A stretch of 64,000 nt of DNA, taken from contig JAKIUC010000009.1 of the NCBI GenBank assembly GCA_021647785.1, positions 1 to 64,000 on the forward strand. The letters are read 5' to 3'. The translations under genes were made by a program, and so were the position numbers. Below the pieces are notes generated by a model. The model had not been told where the DNA came from, did not search any database, and saw nothing but the letters and a program-made list of their open reading frames with translations. Origin of the DNA: Melioribacteraceae bacterium (GTDB lineage: Bacteria > Bacteroidota > Ignavibacteria > Ignavibacteriales > Melioribacteraceae). Shown here piece by piece: positions 8,405 through 17,920 of this stretch. Within the stretch, counting starts at the first letter, position 1. Every line of letters starts with the position of its first letter.

Positions 8405-10546
8405 TTATTTATTATCTTCCTCTGATTCTGTTTTTTCTTCAGATGCTTCTTCTTTAACTTCCTCAGTTTTCACTTCTTCAGTAGAGTCTTCCGCCTTTAC
8501 AGCTTTTTCTTCTACTGCTTCTGTTGTCTCTTCAGTCGCTTCTTCTTTAGCTTCTTCAACTTTTACTTCTTCAGTCGGTTCTTCTTCTTTTGCAGGTTCT
8601 TCTTCAGCAGGTGTTTCCACTTCCTTTACTTCACTAGAAGTTTCCTCAACAGTTTCTTCTTTAGTATCTGCAACACTTTCCTCCTCTTTTACTTTATCAG
8701 CAACTTTGGATTTAGCTTTTTCTGCTTTTGGTTTAGAAGCACCTTTTTTAATTTGATCATCAAAGACTTTGAAATCAGCTGCATCAAATTTACCACCTTC
8801 TGCATTCTGAATATCTTCAACACTAACTTTTTCTAATTTATGGTCTTCAATATATTTTTCAATATCTTCAGATGATTTAGATTTAATTGCTGCTAATGAT
8901 GAAAGAACTATTTTTTTGTTCTCTTTATCAAATTCGATAACCATTAGTTCTAACTCGGTACCAACTGGAAAACAGTAAGAGAAGTTTTTAATTTTTGCAG
9001 TTGATAACAATGTACCAGGAATAAATCCATCAACACCAAGTTCTAATTCTGCAATTAATCCTTTTTCAATAGTTCTTACAACTTTACCATTTATAACTTT
9101 TCCTATCGGAAATTCTCTTTCAAAAATATCCCAGGGGTTCTCTTCAACTTGTTTATGACCAAGTGATATCTTCCTTTGATTTGTATCAATAGAGAGAACT
9201 ATTACATCTAATTGTTCACCTTTTTTAACAACCTCTCCGGGATGACGAATTTTCTTTGTCCACGACAAATCAGAGATATGAACTAATCCATCAATGCCAG
9301 GTTCAAGTTCAACAAAAACTCCAAAGTTTGTTAAGTTACGTGCAGTTCCCGAATGCTTTGAATCTATTGGATATTTTTTCATCAACTCTTCCCAAGGGTC
9401 AGGAGTTAATTGTTTCATTCCAAGAGATATTTTTTTGTTATTCTTATCCAAGCTAAGAATAACAGCTTCAACAATTTGCCCCATTGAAACAAACTGAGAT
9501 GGATGACTAATATGCTGTGTCCAACTCATTTCTGAAATATGAATAAGTCCTTCAATTCCTTTTTCTATTTCAATAAATGCACCGTAATCAGTAAGTGAAA
9601 CAACACGACCTTCAACTTTATCGCCAATACTATGTTTCTCTTCAATAGTTTCCCAAGGATGAGATAGCAATTGTTTAAGACTAAGTGAAATTCTTTTTCT
9701 TTCAATATCAAAATCGGTAACAACAATTTTAATTTTTTCATCCAATTTAACAACTTCACTTGGGTGGTTAATTCTTCCCCAACTTAAGTCAGTAATATGA
9801 ACTAATCCATCAACACCACCAAGGTCAACAAAGACGCCGAAATCTGTAATTGCTTTAACGATACCTTCAAGAATTTGACCTTTCTCAAGACCTTCAAGAA
9901 TTTCTTGGCGTTGGTCTGCAATTGTTTCTTCAATAAGTACTTTATGAGAAACAACAACATTTTCTGTAGGAACATTTACTTTAACAACTCTGAAATCCAT
10001 AGTTTGTCCAACAAACGTATCAAAATCTCTTACTGGACGAATATCAATTTGCGACCCAGGTAAAAATGCTTCAAGACCAATAAGGTCAACAACCATACCG
10101 CCCTTAATTCTTTTAAGAATTTTACCTTGAATAACTTCTTCTGTTTCATGGGCTTTCATAATTCTATCCCATATTTTGAGGAAGTCCGCTCTTTTCTTAC
10201 TTAATACTAAGTTACCGTCTTCATCTTCAACGCTTTCAATAACTATATCAACCGTTCCACCAATTTCTAATTCCTCGGTAGAAGAGAATTCATTTTTGGG
10301 AATTGAACCATCAGATTTAAAACCAACATCTAACACAATATGATCATCAGATATACCAACAATACGTCCTGCAACAATCTCTCCTTCAACTATATCATTA
10401 AAGGAATTTTCATAGAGCTTTTCAAACTCTGCTAATTCATTCTCAGAATATTCTTCTGGGTTCATAAATTTGCTATTACTAGCAAGTTCAACTTTTGGGG
10501 TCTGTTCAGATGCTTCTTCTACTGCATCGTTTTCTAACTCAGACAT
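8405..10546 (-). CDS. rpsA: 30S ribosomal protein S1 with a long acidic C-terminal tail
   Basis: S1 binds mRNA on the 30S subunit and helps start translation on messages with weak Shine-Dalgarno sequences. Six S1-type OB repeats can be followed through about residues 50-570, with recurring motifs such as GVFVDLGGVDGLVHITDLSW and RKISLGHKQ. From about residue 590 a low-complexity tail very rich in Glu, Lys, Thr and Ala runs to residue 713. That tail is absent from E. coli S1 (557 residues). A strong CAGGAGGC lies just before the ATG, in contrast to many neighbours. cmk lies immediately upstream, the common cmk-rpsA pairing. Confidence 0.95.
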   Translation of the reverse strand: MSELENDAVEEASEQTPKVELASNSKFMNPEEYSENELAEFEKLYENSFNDIVEGEIVAGRIVGISDDHIVLDVGFKSDGSIPKNEFSSTEELEIGGTVDIVIESVEDEDGNLVLSKKRADFLKIWDRIMKAHETEEVIQGKILKRIKGGMVVDLIGLEAFLPGSQIDIRPVRDFDTFVGQTMDFRVVKVNVPTENVVVSHKVLIEETIADQRQEILEGLEKGQILEGIVKAITDFGVFVDLGGVDGLVHITDLSWGRINHPSEVVKLDEKIKIVVTDFDIERKRISLSLKQLLSHPWETIEEKHSIGDKVEGRVVSLTDYGAFIEIEKGIEGLIHISEMSWTQHISHPSQFVSMGQIVEAVILSLDKNNKKISLGMKQLTPDPWEELMKKYPIDSKHSGTARNLTNFGVFVELEPGIDGLVHISDLSWTKKIRHPGEVVKKGEQLDVIVLSIDTNQRKISLGHKQVEENPWDIFEREFPIGKVINGKVVRTIEKGLIAELELGVDGFIPGTLLSTAKIKNFSYCFPVGTELELMVIEFDKENKKIVLSSLAAIKSKSSEDIEKYIEDHKLEKVSVEDIQNAEGGKFDAADFKVFDDQIKKGASKPKAEKAKSKVADKVKEEESVADTKEETVEETSSEVKEVETPAEEEPAKEEEPTEEVKVEEAKEEATEETTEAVEEKAVKAEDSTEEVKTEEVKEEASEEKTESEEDNK

Positions 10547-10643
10547 TTAGCCTCCTGTACAACTTTCTTTTCATCCTTCCTTTAAAGTCAGAAAAAGGTT
10601 GAATGAGTGTTTTTTAATTTAACATTAATTATTTAACTGACTT

Positions 10644-11318
10644 TTAATTAAAATTTATCTTTTTTTTTATATTCTCTATTAATATTTCAAACTCTTCATC
10701 AACTGTAAGATTTGATGTATCAACTTCAATTGCATTTTCTGCTACTAATAATGGGCTTGCTTCGCGTCCACTATCTATTCTATCTCGTTTCCTGATATTT
10801 TCTGTCACTTCATCAAGATTAACCGGAACACCTTTTTCGAGATACTCTTTATATCTTCTTTCTGCACGTACATCCACAGTTGCATCTAAATAAATTTTCA
10901 GGTCAGCATTAGGAAAAACAACTGTTGTTGTATCGCGTCCTTCTGCAACAACATTTCCAACCTTTCCCATACTTTGCTGCATTCGTACTAACTCTTTCCG
11001 AACAAATGGCATAGCTGCTATTTCACTAACTTTTGAATTAACCTCTGGAGTTCTTATATGCTCTGTTACTTCAATACCATCTACAAAAACATGTGTTAAC
11101 CCATTTTCAAAATTGAGTGTAACATCAAGACCTTCAACTAATTTATTTACCTCCTTTTCGTCATCAACAATTCCCGCTTGCAGAGCCAAATATGTTATTG
11201 CACGGTACATTGCTCCAGTATCGAGATAAGTAAAATTTAACCTCTCAGCTACCATTTTGGCTATTGTACTTTTTCCTGAACCAGCAGGACCATCTATTGC
11301 AATAATAATTTTTGACAT
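10644..11318 (-). CDS. cmk: cytidylate kinase
   Basis: Cmk phosphorylates CMP and dCMP with ATP. The P-loop is GPAGSGKST at residues 9-17, followed by LDTGAMYRAITY. The CMP-binding region contains the VAEGRDTTTVVFP motif, and the lid region has DRIDSGREASPL. Length (224 residues) is typical. It is transcribed towards rpsA with a 97-base leader between them, and divergently from the cytochrome b operon. Confidence 0.95.
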   Translation of the reverse strand: MSKIIIAIDGPAGSGKSTIAKMVAERLNFTYLDTGAMYRAITYLALQAGIVDDEKEVNKLVEGLDVTLNFENGLTHVFVDGIEVTEHIRTPEVNSKVSEIAAMPFVRKELVRMQQSMGKVGNVVAEGRDTTTVVFPNADLKIYLDATVDVRAERRYKEYLEKGVPVNLDEVTENIRKRDRIDSGREASPLLVAENAIEVDTSNLTVDEEFEILIENIKKKINFN

Positions 11319-11468
11319 AGTTTACAAAGTTACAAAACTGAACTTCTTTTTTCAATTAAAATAATCCTATAATTATTTTAATTCTAATGAGTTAACGGTC
11401 TGAAGATGCAGAAAACAACCTGCCTTTCCGCATAGCCACTTTAGCAAATCAATTGTCAATTACTTAAA

Positions 11469-12869
11469 TTGCTCTCCAAAAATAATTATGATTCTATCTT
11501 GAAAAAAGAGTTAAAAAAAAATAATATCTTCAAACGGTTCAAAGATTCAATTTACACTCGGTCAATTAATCCTAAAAAAGAGCGAGATAGAATTCAAGTA
11601 GTTTTTCAAAGTTTAGCTTTACATCTTCACCCAACAATGATACCAGAAAAGGCGCTAAAGTTTTCTGTTACTTGGGGGCTTGGTGGAATGGCTGCATTGC
11701 TTATTCTGTTGCAGGCATTAACTGGAATACTTCTTAGGTTTGTCTATCAACCCTTTCCTGGCAAAGCATACGATTCAATTATTTATTTAAAGAACAACAT
11801 TTTATTTGGTGATTTAATCCGAAACTTTCATCATTGGAGTGGGACATTTTTAGTGCTAATAGTTTTTTTACATTTGCTTCGTGTCTATTTTACGGGTGCA
11901 TATCACGATAAACGTCAGTTTAATTGGGTACTTGGAGTATTTTTATTACTCTTTGTTATCTTTTCAAATTTTACTGGTTATTTACTCCCTTGGGACCAAC
12001 TTGCTTTTTGGGCAATTACTGTAAGTACAAGTATGCTTTTCTATGTACCTTTAATTGGTGATACCCTTGTTGAAATGGTGCGTGGTGGCTCTGAGATTGG
12101 TGAAGCGACACTTTTGATATTTTATAATTTCCACACAAGCATTTTACCCTTGCTATTATTAGCTGTAATGGGTTTCCATTTTTGGAGAGTCCGCAAAGCT
12201 GGCGGAGTAGTTTTTCCTAAAAGCGAATCTGATACCGAAAACAAATTAGTTACAACACTACCACACTTAATTTTTAGGGAATTTGTAGTTGCTTTAATTT
12301 TAATTGCAGTAATATTATTATTCTCAATATTCTTTGATGCACCATTGTTGGAGAAAGCCAATCCAGCATTTAGCCCAAACCCAGCAAAGGCTCCATGGTA
12401 TTTTGAAGGACTCCAAGAATTGATGCTCCATTTTCATCCATTATTTGCTGCAATAATAATTCCTACATTTATTACTCTGTTTTTAATTTCACTCCCCTAT
12501 TTGAAGTACGATTCTAAAGTAACGGGCATTTGGTTTTTATCAGATAAAGGGAAACAAACAAGTAAAATATCAGCATTTGTTGGATTAATAATTACTCCGT
12601 CACTTATTATTATGGATGAATATTTTTTTGATTTCAGTTTAATATTAGAATCAATTCCTCCGGTTATCAGTAATGGTTTATTCCCATTTACTCTGCTTCT
12701 CTTACTCCAGACTGGTTATTATAAATATATTAAAATTAAATATACAACAAATAAAGCCGAAACTATTCAGGCAATGTTTGTTTTGAATTTAATAATTTTT
12801 CTTGTTCTCACCTTAACAAGTATCCTATTTAGAGGTGAAGGAATGGCATTAACATTACCATGGAATTAA
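11469..12869 (+). CDS. cytochrome b of a Rieske/cytochrome b quinol-oxidising complex
   Basis: This is the membrane core of a bc-type complex, oxidising (mena)quinol and passing electrons across the membrane. Haem-ligand histidines lie in HHWSGTFLVLIVFLHLLRV and in HTSILPLLLLAVMGFHFWR, the paired arrangement of cytochrome b. A C-terminal part with more membrane helices (about residues 300-460) corresponds to a fused subunit IV. The annotated start is a TTG at 11469 with no Shine-Dalgarno sequence; another TTG nine codons on is possible. An ATG at codon 57 would remove the conserved HLHPTMIPEKAL region ahead of helix 1, so I reject it. The Rieske gene follows after one base. Confidence 0.9.
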   Translation: MLSKNNYDSILKKELKKNNIFKRFKDSIYTRSINPKKERDRIQVVFQSLALHLHPTMIPEKALKFSVTWGLGGMAALLILLQALTGILLRFVYQPFPGKAYDSIIYLKNNILFGDLIRNFHHWSGTFLVLIVFLHLLRVYFTGAYHDKRQFNWVLGVFLLLFVIFSNFTGYLLPWDQLAFWAITVSTSMLFYVPLIGDTLVEMVRGGSEIGEATLLIFYNFHTSILPLLLLAVMGFHFWRVRKAGGVVFPKSESDTENKLVTTLPHLIFREFVVALILIAVILLFSIFFDAPLLEKANPAFSPNPAKAPWYFEGLQELMLHFHPLFAAIIIPTFITLFLISLPYLKYDSKVTGIWFLSDKGKQTSKISAFVGLIITPSLIIMDEYFFDFSLILESIPPVISNGLFPFTLLLLLQTGYYKYIKIKYTTNKAETIQAMFVLNLIIFLVLTLTSILFRGEGMALTLPWN

Positions 12870-12870
12870 A

Positions 12871-13392
12871 ATGAGCAGAGAAAAAAAAGAGAATATCAAT
12901 ATTCAAAAGGAACCCCTTTCGCGAAGAGGCTTTTTTAATAAACTCTGGATAGGACTTGGCACCCTTGCTGGTATTGAGGTCTTGGGAATTTCATTAAACT
13001 TTCTTCTTTCTTCATCTAAGATGGGGAAGAATGATTTAGCATCTTTTATAGTTGCAGGTAAAGTTGATGATTTCAAACCAAATAGCGTTACTCCATTTAG
13101 AAGTGGGAAGTTCTATCTCTCTCGTTTGAATGATGGCGGATTTCTTGCAATGTCTCTAACATGCACACATCTTGGCTGTTCAGTAGGTTGGAACAAGTTG
13201 GAGAATACTTTTATTTGTCCGTGCCATTCATCTTCATTTGAAATAAATGGGGATGTAACAAATCAACCAGCACCAAGAGCACTTGATTTGCTCCCTGTAA
13301 TAATTGAGAACGAAATTGTAAAAGTAAATCCCAATGAGAAAACTAAACGCCAAAGTTTTTCAAGTTCACAATTAACTTATCATGTGGTTTAG
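12871..13392 (+). CDS. Rieske iron-sulfur protein with Tat signal
   Basis: The protein carries a high-potential [2Fe-2S] cluster that takes electrons from quinol at the cytochrome b site. Cluster ligands are in CTHLGCSVGW and CPCHSSSFEI, with the Cys-X-His and Cys-X-X-His pattern. The N-terminus contains SRRGFFNKL followed by a hydrophobic segment, a twin-arginine signal that probably stays as a membrane anchor. It is 173 residues long, within the usual range. The stop codon is directly followed by the ATG of the cytochrome c gene, so the three genes form one tight operon. Confidence 0.93.
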   Translation: MSREKKENINIQKEPLSRRGFFNKLWIGLGTLAGIEVLGISLNFLLSSSKMGKNDLASFIVAGKVDDFKPNSVTPFRSGKFYLSRLNDGGFLAMSLTCTHLGCSVGWNKLENTFICPCHSSSFEINGDVTNQPAPRALDLLPVIIENEIVKVNPNEKTKRQSFSSSQLTYHVV

Positions 13393-15690
13393 ATGATGAG
13401 GCACTGGAAAACAACTGGATTAGTAGCTGCTGTAGTGATTGTACTTGCAATTCCAATGTACATAATAATTAAAATAAACTCTGGCAACTTGAACAAGAAT
13501 TATGGGAGTGTTAGTTTTATTGGAAAAGAGCGATGTGTTGATTGTCATAAAGTTGAGTATGACCAATGGCAGCAGTCCGATCACAGAAAAGCAATGGATG
13601 TTGCAACGGATAGTTCGGTGCTTGGAAATTTCAATAATTCCAAATTTGTTTCAGCAAATGGGAAAGAGACTCTATTCTATAAACGAGATGGGAAGTTCTT
13701 TGTAAAGACAGAAGGAGTTGAAGGCAAAATTGGAGAGTATGAGATAACGCACACTTTTGGATATACTCCTCTTCAGCAATATTTAATACCATTTGATGAT
13801 GGGAAGTATCAGTGCCTCCCTATTGCTTGGGATACAAAAAAAATGGAATGGTTCTCACTTGCGGAGATGGTATATCCTGATGAAAATCTAACACCAACAA
13901 ACTGGTTATACTGGACTAACGGTGGTCAAAATTGGAATGGAATGTGTGCAGAGTGTCATTCAACAAATCTTAAAAAAAATTACGACCCTATTACAAAAAC
14001 ATTTAGTACAACATATTCTGAAATAAATGTTAGCTGCGAGGCGTGCCATGGTCCTGGCTCTGCACATGAAGATTGGGCAAACTTACCTGAGATGGCAAGA
14101 CCAACGGATAATAATTTAGGGCTGATTGTAAAAACAAGTGGAATAGATAATCGTGAATATGTTGAGCTTTGTACTCGCTGTCATTCACGCCGTTCACAGT
14201 TTAGTGATTTTGAACATGGACGAGGAGACCTTTTAGATTCAATGCTTCCAACATTACTTAATGAAAATTATCACCCAGACGGGCAAATACTTGAAGAGGT
14301 TTATGTTTATGGTTCGTTTATCCAAAGTAAGATGTATGCCAATAAAGTACAATGCAATAACTGCCACAATGTTCACACTGGAAAATTAGTACTTGAAGGC
14401 AATGCCCTTTGCAGCCAATGCCACCGTGCAGATATCTATGATGCGAAAGAACATCACTTCCATAAATATGAAAACGAGAATGGAAACCCAATAGAATTAG
14501 CGGATAAAATAATTAAAGTTGGTGAAGGGACTTTATGCATAAAATGTCACATGCCTGGTCAGTATTATATGGGTGTTGATTATAGACCCGACCACAGCAT
14601 TAGAGTTCCGCGTCCTGATTTAACAATTTCAATAAATACTCCAAATGCTTGTAATGATTGCCATGCAGATAAATCGCCAAAATGGGCAGATGATTACATC
14701 ACAAAATGGTATGGCTTAAAGCGTAAACCTCACTACGGAACTACTTTTGCTGCTGCTCGTGAATCTGACCCAACTGCTGAAAACAAATTGATTGAAATTG
14801 CAAAAGATAACTTATACCCACTAAACGTAAGGGCAACAGCAATTTCGTTGATGAACAGATATAATTCTGATGAGACAATTAAAACAATACAACAAATGCT
14901 TGATGATGACGAACCGTTAATTCGCGAAACATCTATTCGCATCTATTCTAACAGTAATATCACTACATATAAAAAGGATTTATTAAAATTATTAAATGAC
15001 CCAGTTAAAGCTGTGAGGGCATCTGTAGCAATAAGAATTTCGGAGTTACCAATAAATGAGATTCCAGATAAATATAGAATCGCTTTCACTAATGCTTTGT
15101 CGGAATATAAAGATATGAATTTATATATGGCAGATTTTCCTTCAGCGAGAATGAACCTTGGAGTTATGTATGCCAATCAGCAGAAGTTGGCGGAAGCTGC
15201 AAAGGAATATGAAGAAGCAATAAAAATTGATTCATTATTTATTCCCGCAAAAGTAAACTTGGCAATACTTTATAATCAGCTTGACAAAAATGATGAAGCT
15301 GAAATTATTTTACGTGATTTGGTTAAAAATCATTCGGAACTTTTTGATGCTTATTACTATCTTGGCTTACTTCTTGCAGAAAAACATAATTATAGCGAGG
15401 CAGTTACATATATGCAGAGAGCTTCACACCTTATGCCAGAAAGGGGGAGAATAAATTACAATACTGGATTGATGCTTCAATATTTAGGAAGAAATGATGA
15501 AGCTGAAAAAGAACTATTAAAAGCTCTTGAAACAGAACCAAACAATTTTGATTTTCTATATGGACTTGCAGACCATTATGTAAAACTTGGTGAATTTGTT
15601 AAAGCCAAAGGAATTGCACTTAAATTAAAAGAGCTGTACCCAAGCAATAGTATAGGTGATGAAATATTAAATTTTATTGCTGGGAAATAG
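13393..15690 (+). CDS. membrane-anchored octaheme cytochrome c with HEAT-like and TPR regions
   Basis: An N-terminal hydrophobic anchor (about residues 8-28) precedes eight CXXCH haem sites: CVDCH, CAECH, CEACH, CTRCH, CNNCH, CSQCH, CIKCH and CNDCH. The first part resembles cytochrome c554-type multihaem proteins. After the last haem site there are HEAT-like helical repeats (about residues 475-585), then TPR motifs (AAKEYEEAIKIDSLF and later repeats) to residue 765. Its place right behind cytochrome b and Rieske genes suggests it replaces cytochrome c1 as the electron exit of the complex. The TPRs may dock a partner oxidase or reductase, but that is inference. Confidence 0.88.
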   Translation: MMRHWKTTGLVAAVVIVLAIPMYIIIKINSGNLNKNYGSVSFIGKERCVDCHKVEYDQWQQSDHRKAMDVATDSSVLGNFNNSKFVSANGKETLFYKRDGKFFVKTEGVEGKIGEYEITHTFGYTPLQQYLIPFDDGKYQCLPIAWDTKKMEWFSLAEMVYPDENLTPTNWLYWTNGGQNWNGMCAECHSTNLKKNYDPITKTFSTTYSEINVSCEACHGPGSAHEDWANLPEMARPTDNNLGLIVKTSGIDNREYVELCTRCHSRRSQFSDFEHGRGDLLDSMLPTLLNENYHPDGQILEEVYVYGSFIQSKMYANKVQCNNCHNVHTGKLVLEGNALCSQCHRADIYDAKEHHFHKYENENGNPIELADKIIKVGEGTLCIKCHMPGQYYMGVDYRPDHSIRVPRPDLTISINTPNACNDCHADKSPKWADDYITKWYGLKRKPHYGTTFAAARESDPTAENKLIEIAKDNLYPLNVRATAISLMNRYNSDETIKTIQQMLDDDEPLIRETSIRIYSNSNITTYKKDLLKLLNDPVKAVRASVAIRISELPINEIPDKYRIAFTNALSEYKDMNLYMADFPSARMNLGVMYANQQKLAEAAKEYEEAIKIDSLFIPAKVNLAILYNQLDKNDEAEIILRDLVKNHSELFDAYYYLGLLLAEKHNYSEAVTYMQRASHLMPERGRINYNTGLMLQYLGRNDEAEKELLKALETEPNNFDFLYGLADHYVKLGEFVKAKGIALKLKELYPSNSIGDEILNFIAGK

Positions 15691-15867
15691 CAAATAATGC
15701 AGCGTTCTAAAATAGTTTGACTTTATTTAGTCCGCCACAGTGGATTATTTTTAACTCATTATTTTTGTGGTGAAAAATATTAATGACTCATTAGATTGCA
15801 GAATAAAACAATTATAATAATGCTATATTTATTACATCAAAAAAACAATAATAAATTGGAGTAAATA

Positions 15868-16452
15868 ATGGAAAAGGTAATTAAGTTTTTAGCATATTTT
15901 CTATTAGTTTCATTTATCGGATGTTCATCAATTTCAACATCTACTGATTTTGATCCATCAGTAGATTTTACTAAGTATAAAACATACAAATGGTTTGATG
16001 CAGAGATGCCAGACCACGATGCCTTAACTAAACATCCATTAGTTAAAAGACGTATTGAACAATCTGTTGAAAAAGCTTTGGATGCTAAGGGATACAAAAA
16101 AGGGACTGAAGATAATTTTGATTTTGTTGTTATAATTCATGCAGGAACAAAAGAAAAAATACAAGTTAACACATACAACTATAACGGTTACGGTTATGGT
16201 GGCTATGGTTATGGTGGCTATGGCAGTGGATGGGGCGGTTACGGCAGAATGTCAACTACAGATGTGAACTATTATAACGAAGCTACTTTAGTAATTGATA
16301 TTGCTGATGCCGAAAAGGAAGAATTGGTTTGGAGAGGTACAGCAACTGGCGTTGTAAGCAAATCGGAAAAAACTCCAGCGGAAGCCCAAGAAGATGCTGA
16401 TGAAGTTGTAAATTTAATTATGGCTAATTTCCCACCCGAAAAAGAGAAATAA
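15868..16452 (+). CDS. DUF4136-type lipoprotein
   Basis: The signal sequence ends in a lipobox (FIGCSS), so the mature protein should be lipid-anchored at Cys19. The rest matches the DUF4136 pattern, with DFTKYKTYKW near residue 35 and WRGTATGVV near the end. A Gly/Tyr-rich insert (GYGYGGYGYGGYG) lies around residues 108-128. GGAG lies eight bases before the ATG. The function of the family is unknown. The gene stands alone, with a terminator downstream. Confidence 0.82.
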   Translation: MEKVIKFLAYFLLVSFIGCSSISTSTDFDPSVDFTKYKTYKWFDAEMPDHDALTKHPLVKRRIEQSVEKALDAKGYKKGTEDNFDFVVIIHAGTKEKIQVNTYNYNGYGYGGYGYGGYGSGWGGYGRMSTTDVNYYNEATLVIDIADAEKEELVWRGTATGVVSKSEKTPAEAQEDADEVVNLIMANFPPEKEK

Positions 16453-16462
16453 TATTTTCAAA

Positions 16463-16491
16463 AACAGCTCCTTAAAGGAGCTGTTTTTTTT
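16463..16491 (+). terminator. strong Rho-independent terminator
   Basis: AACAGCTCC and GGAGCTGTT form a perfect nine-base stem around TTAAA, and eight T follow. It lies about ten bases after the lipoprotein stop codon. Confidence 0.9.
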
Positions 16492-16594
16492 CTTCAATTC
16501 TTGTTAGTAATGTTTTGTCAAGTTTGTATCAGGCAAAACCCTCACATCAACTAAATTTAGACACATAATATTTTTATTATTGCTTATATATATC

Positions 16595-16602
16595 TATCTT
16601 TG
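16595..16602 (+). promoter_or_regulatory. candidate -7 box TATCTTTG
   Basis: TATCTTTG fits the Bacteroidota TAnnTTTG -7 consensus and lies 36 bases before the next start codon. No TTTG is found at the ideal distance upstream; ATTG at 16579-16582 is too close. The call is tentative. Confidence 0.3.
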
Positions 16603-16637
16603 AATTACATTTTTTATAATAAGAGGAGTAAATCTTA

Positions 16638-17882
16638 ATGAAAAATCTCATCACTTTAATTATTGTAGTTTTCCTTTTAATTTCATGTCAAGACGAAATA
16701 AATGTAATTACAACTAAGCAGCCAGGTAAAATTGTTGGAACTGTTTTGCCACAAGAATCAATAGCAACAATTAAACTAATTCAAGGCGAAGTTGTTTCTA
16801 CAACTACAACCGAGAATGGAGTTTTTACTTTTGAAGATGTTGAGCCAGGCATTTACAGAATTTCAATAAAAGCCGATAATTTTGGAAAGCAAGAAATTGA
16901 AAACATTAAAGTTGAAGATGGAGAAGGTAACGATATTGGAACAATCCATCTATCAAAATATCCATATCCCTTAATATCAACTTCACCTTTTGATGGAGAG
17001 GTTAATGTAAATCCATTTGGTGATATGATATTAAGTTTTAGTGAAAAGATAGACCCGTCAGCACTAGAAAGCGGTATAAGTATTGAACCAAATGCGGAAA
17101 TTCTTAGAAGATATTACTCATCGAGTAATCAATACTTCTATTTTGATTTGGAACTAAATTTTGAGACAGAATATATTGTAACTTTAGATACAACTATAAC
17201 TACTATTTATGGAGAGCCTTTAGAGTTTCCTGCTATTTTCACTTTCAGAACTAATTATTTTGCTCTTACCGAAGTTGATTACCCTATTATAAGTTCATAC
17301 CGTTATGAAGCTCTTTCTCTCTATTTTAATGGAGGTTTATCTGAAAACTATGAGGAATCAATAACTATTGAACCAGCAATTCCTATAATGACAAATCTAT
17401 CTACCAATAGAAGATATGTAAAGCGCAATAGAGTGGGATATTCCGGATTTAGTATTTTACCCATAAATGGATGGATGGCTGACACAACATTTAATATTAC
17501 AGTAAGTAAAAACCTTGAAGAGATTAATGGAGCTAATTTAAGAAAAGATACTACTATTACTTTTACTACACCATCATTAACTGTAATTAAATCCACTCCC
17601 GTAGATGGAGCATATTTCAGAGATATATATACTAATATTAGAATTGAAACAAATTACTTGCTAGATCAAGGCACAATTCAAAATGCAGTTTCAATATCTC
17701 CAAATGTTGAATATGTAATACAGACACAGGTATATAATAATAGAACTATTATTTATCTTAATCCTAATAATACTTTAGCACCTGAAACAGAATATACTTT
17801 TACATTAAATACTTCTTTAACAGATATTTATGGTGTTAATTTAAGAGAAGATTATATTCTTACATTTAATACTGGAAAATAA
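16638..17882 (+). CDS. lipoprotein with carboxypeptidase-regulatory-like and Ig-like (Big_5) domains
   Basis: The signal peptide ends at a lipobox (LLISCQ), so Cys17 should be lipidated. Residues 30-110 form a carboxypeptidase-regulatory-like beta sandwich (GKIVGTVLPQ, NGVFTFEDVEPGIYRISI). The remainder contains about three Ig-like repeats of the Big_5/SbsA kind, each opening with a phrase like STSPFDGEVNVNPFGDM or KSTPVDGAYFRDIYTN. AGAGGAG sits nine bases before the ATG. The likely role is structural or adhesive at the cell surface; no enzyme motif is seen. Confidence 0.75.
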   Translation: MKNLITLIIVVFLLISCQDEINVITTKQPGKIVGTVLPQESIATIKLIQGEVVSTTTTENGVFTFEDVEPGIYRISIKADNFGKQEIENIKVEDGEGNDIGTIHLSKYPYPLISTSPFDGEVNVNPFGDMILSFSEKIDPSALESGISIEPNAEILRRYYSSSNQYFYFDLELNFETEYIVTLDTTITTIYGEPLEFPAIFTFRTNYFALTEVDYPIISSYRYEALSLYFNGGLSENYEESITIEPAIPIMTNLSTNRRYVKRNRVGYSGFSILPINGWMADTTFNITVSKNLEEINGANLRKDTTITFTTPSLTVIKSTPVDGAYFRDIYTNIRIETNYLLDQGTIQNAVSISPNVEYVIQTQVYNNRTIIYLNPNNTLAPETEYTFTLNTSLTDIYGVNLREDYILTFNTGK

Positions 17883-17895
17883 AAGAATTGGTTTT

Positions 17896-17920
17896 AAACG
17901 AAAAGTGCTACTTTTCGTTT
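17896..17920. terminator. hairpin between convergent genes
   Basis: AAACGAAAAGT (17896-17906) and ACTTTTCGTTT (17910-17920) form a perfect 11-base stem that overlaps the last codons of the gene on the minus strand. No U-run follows on either side, so it may be a weak bidirectional terminator or only a processing hairpin. Confidence 0.5.

Noticed and set aside
11469-11640. ATG at codon 57 as the true start of cytochrome b
   Set aside because: It would delete the conserved segment ahead of the first helix; a TTG start is more consistent with the family, though no Shine-Dalgarno is seen.
16190-16250. ggttatggtggctatgg-type repeats as a separate repeat element
   Set aside because: They encode the Gly/Tyr-rich part of the DUF4136 lipoprotein and need no other explanation.
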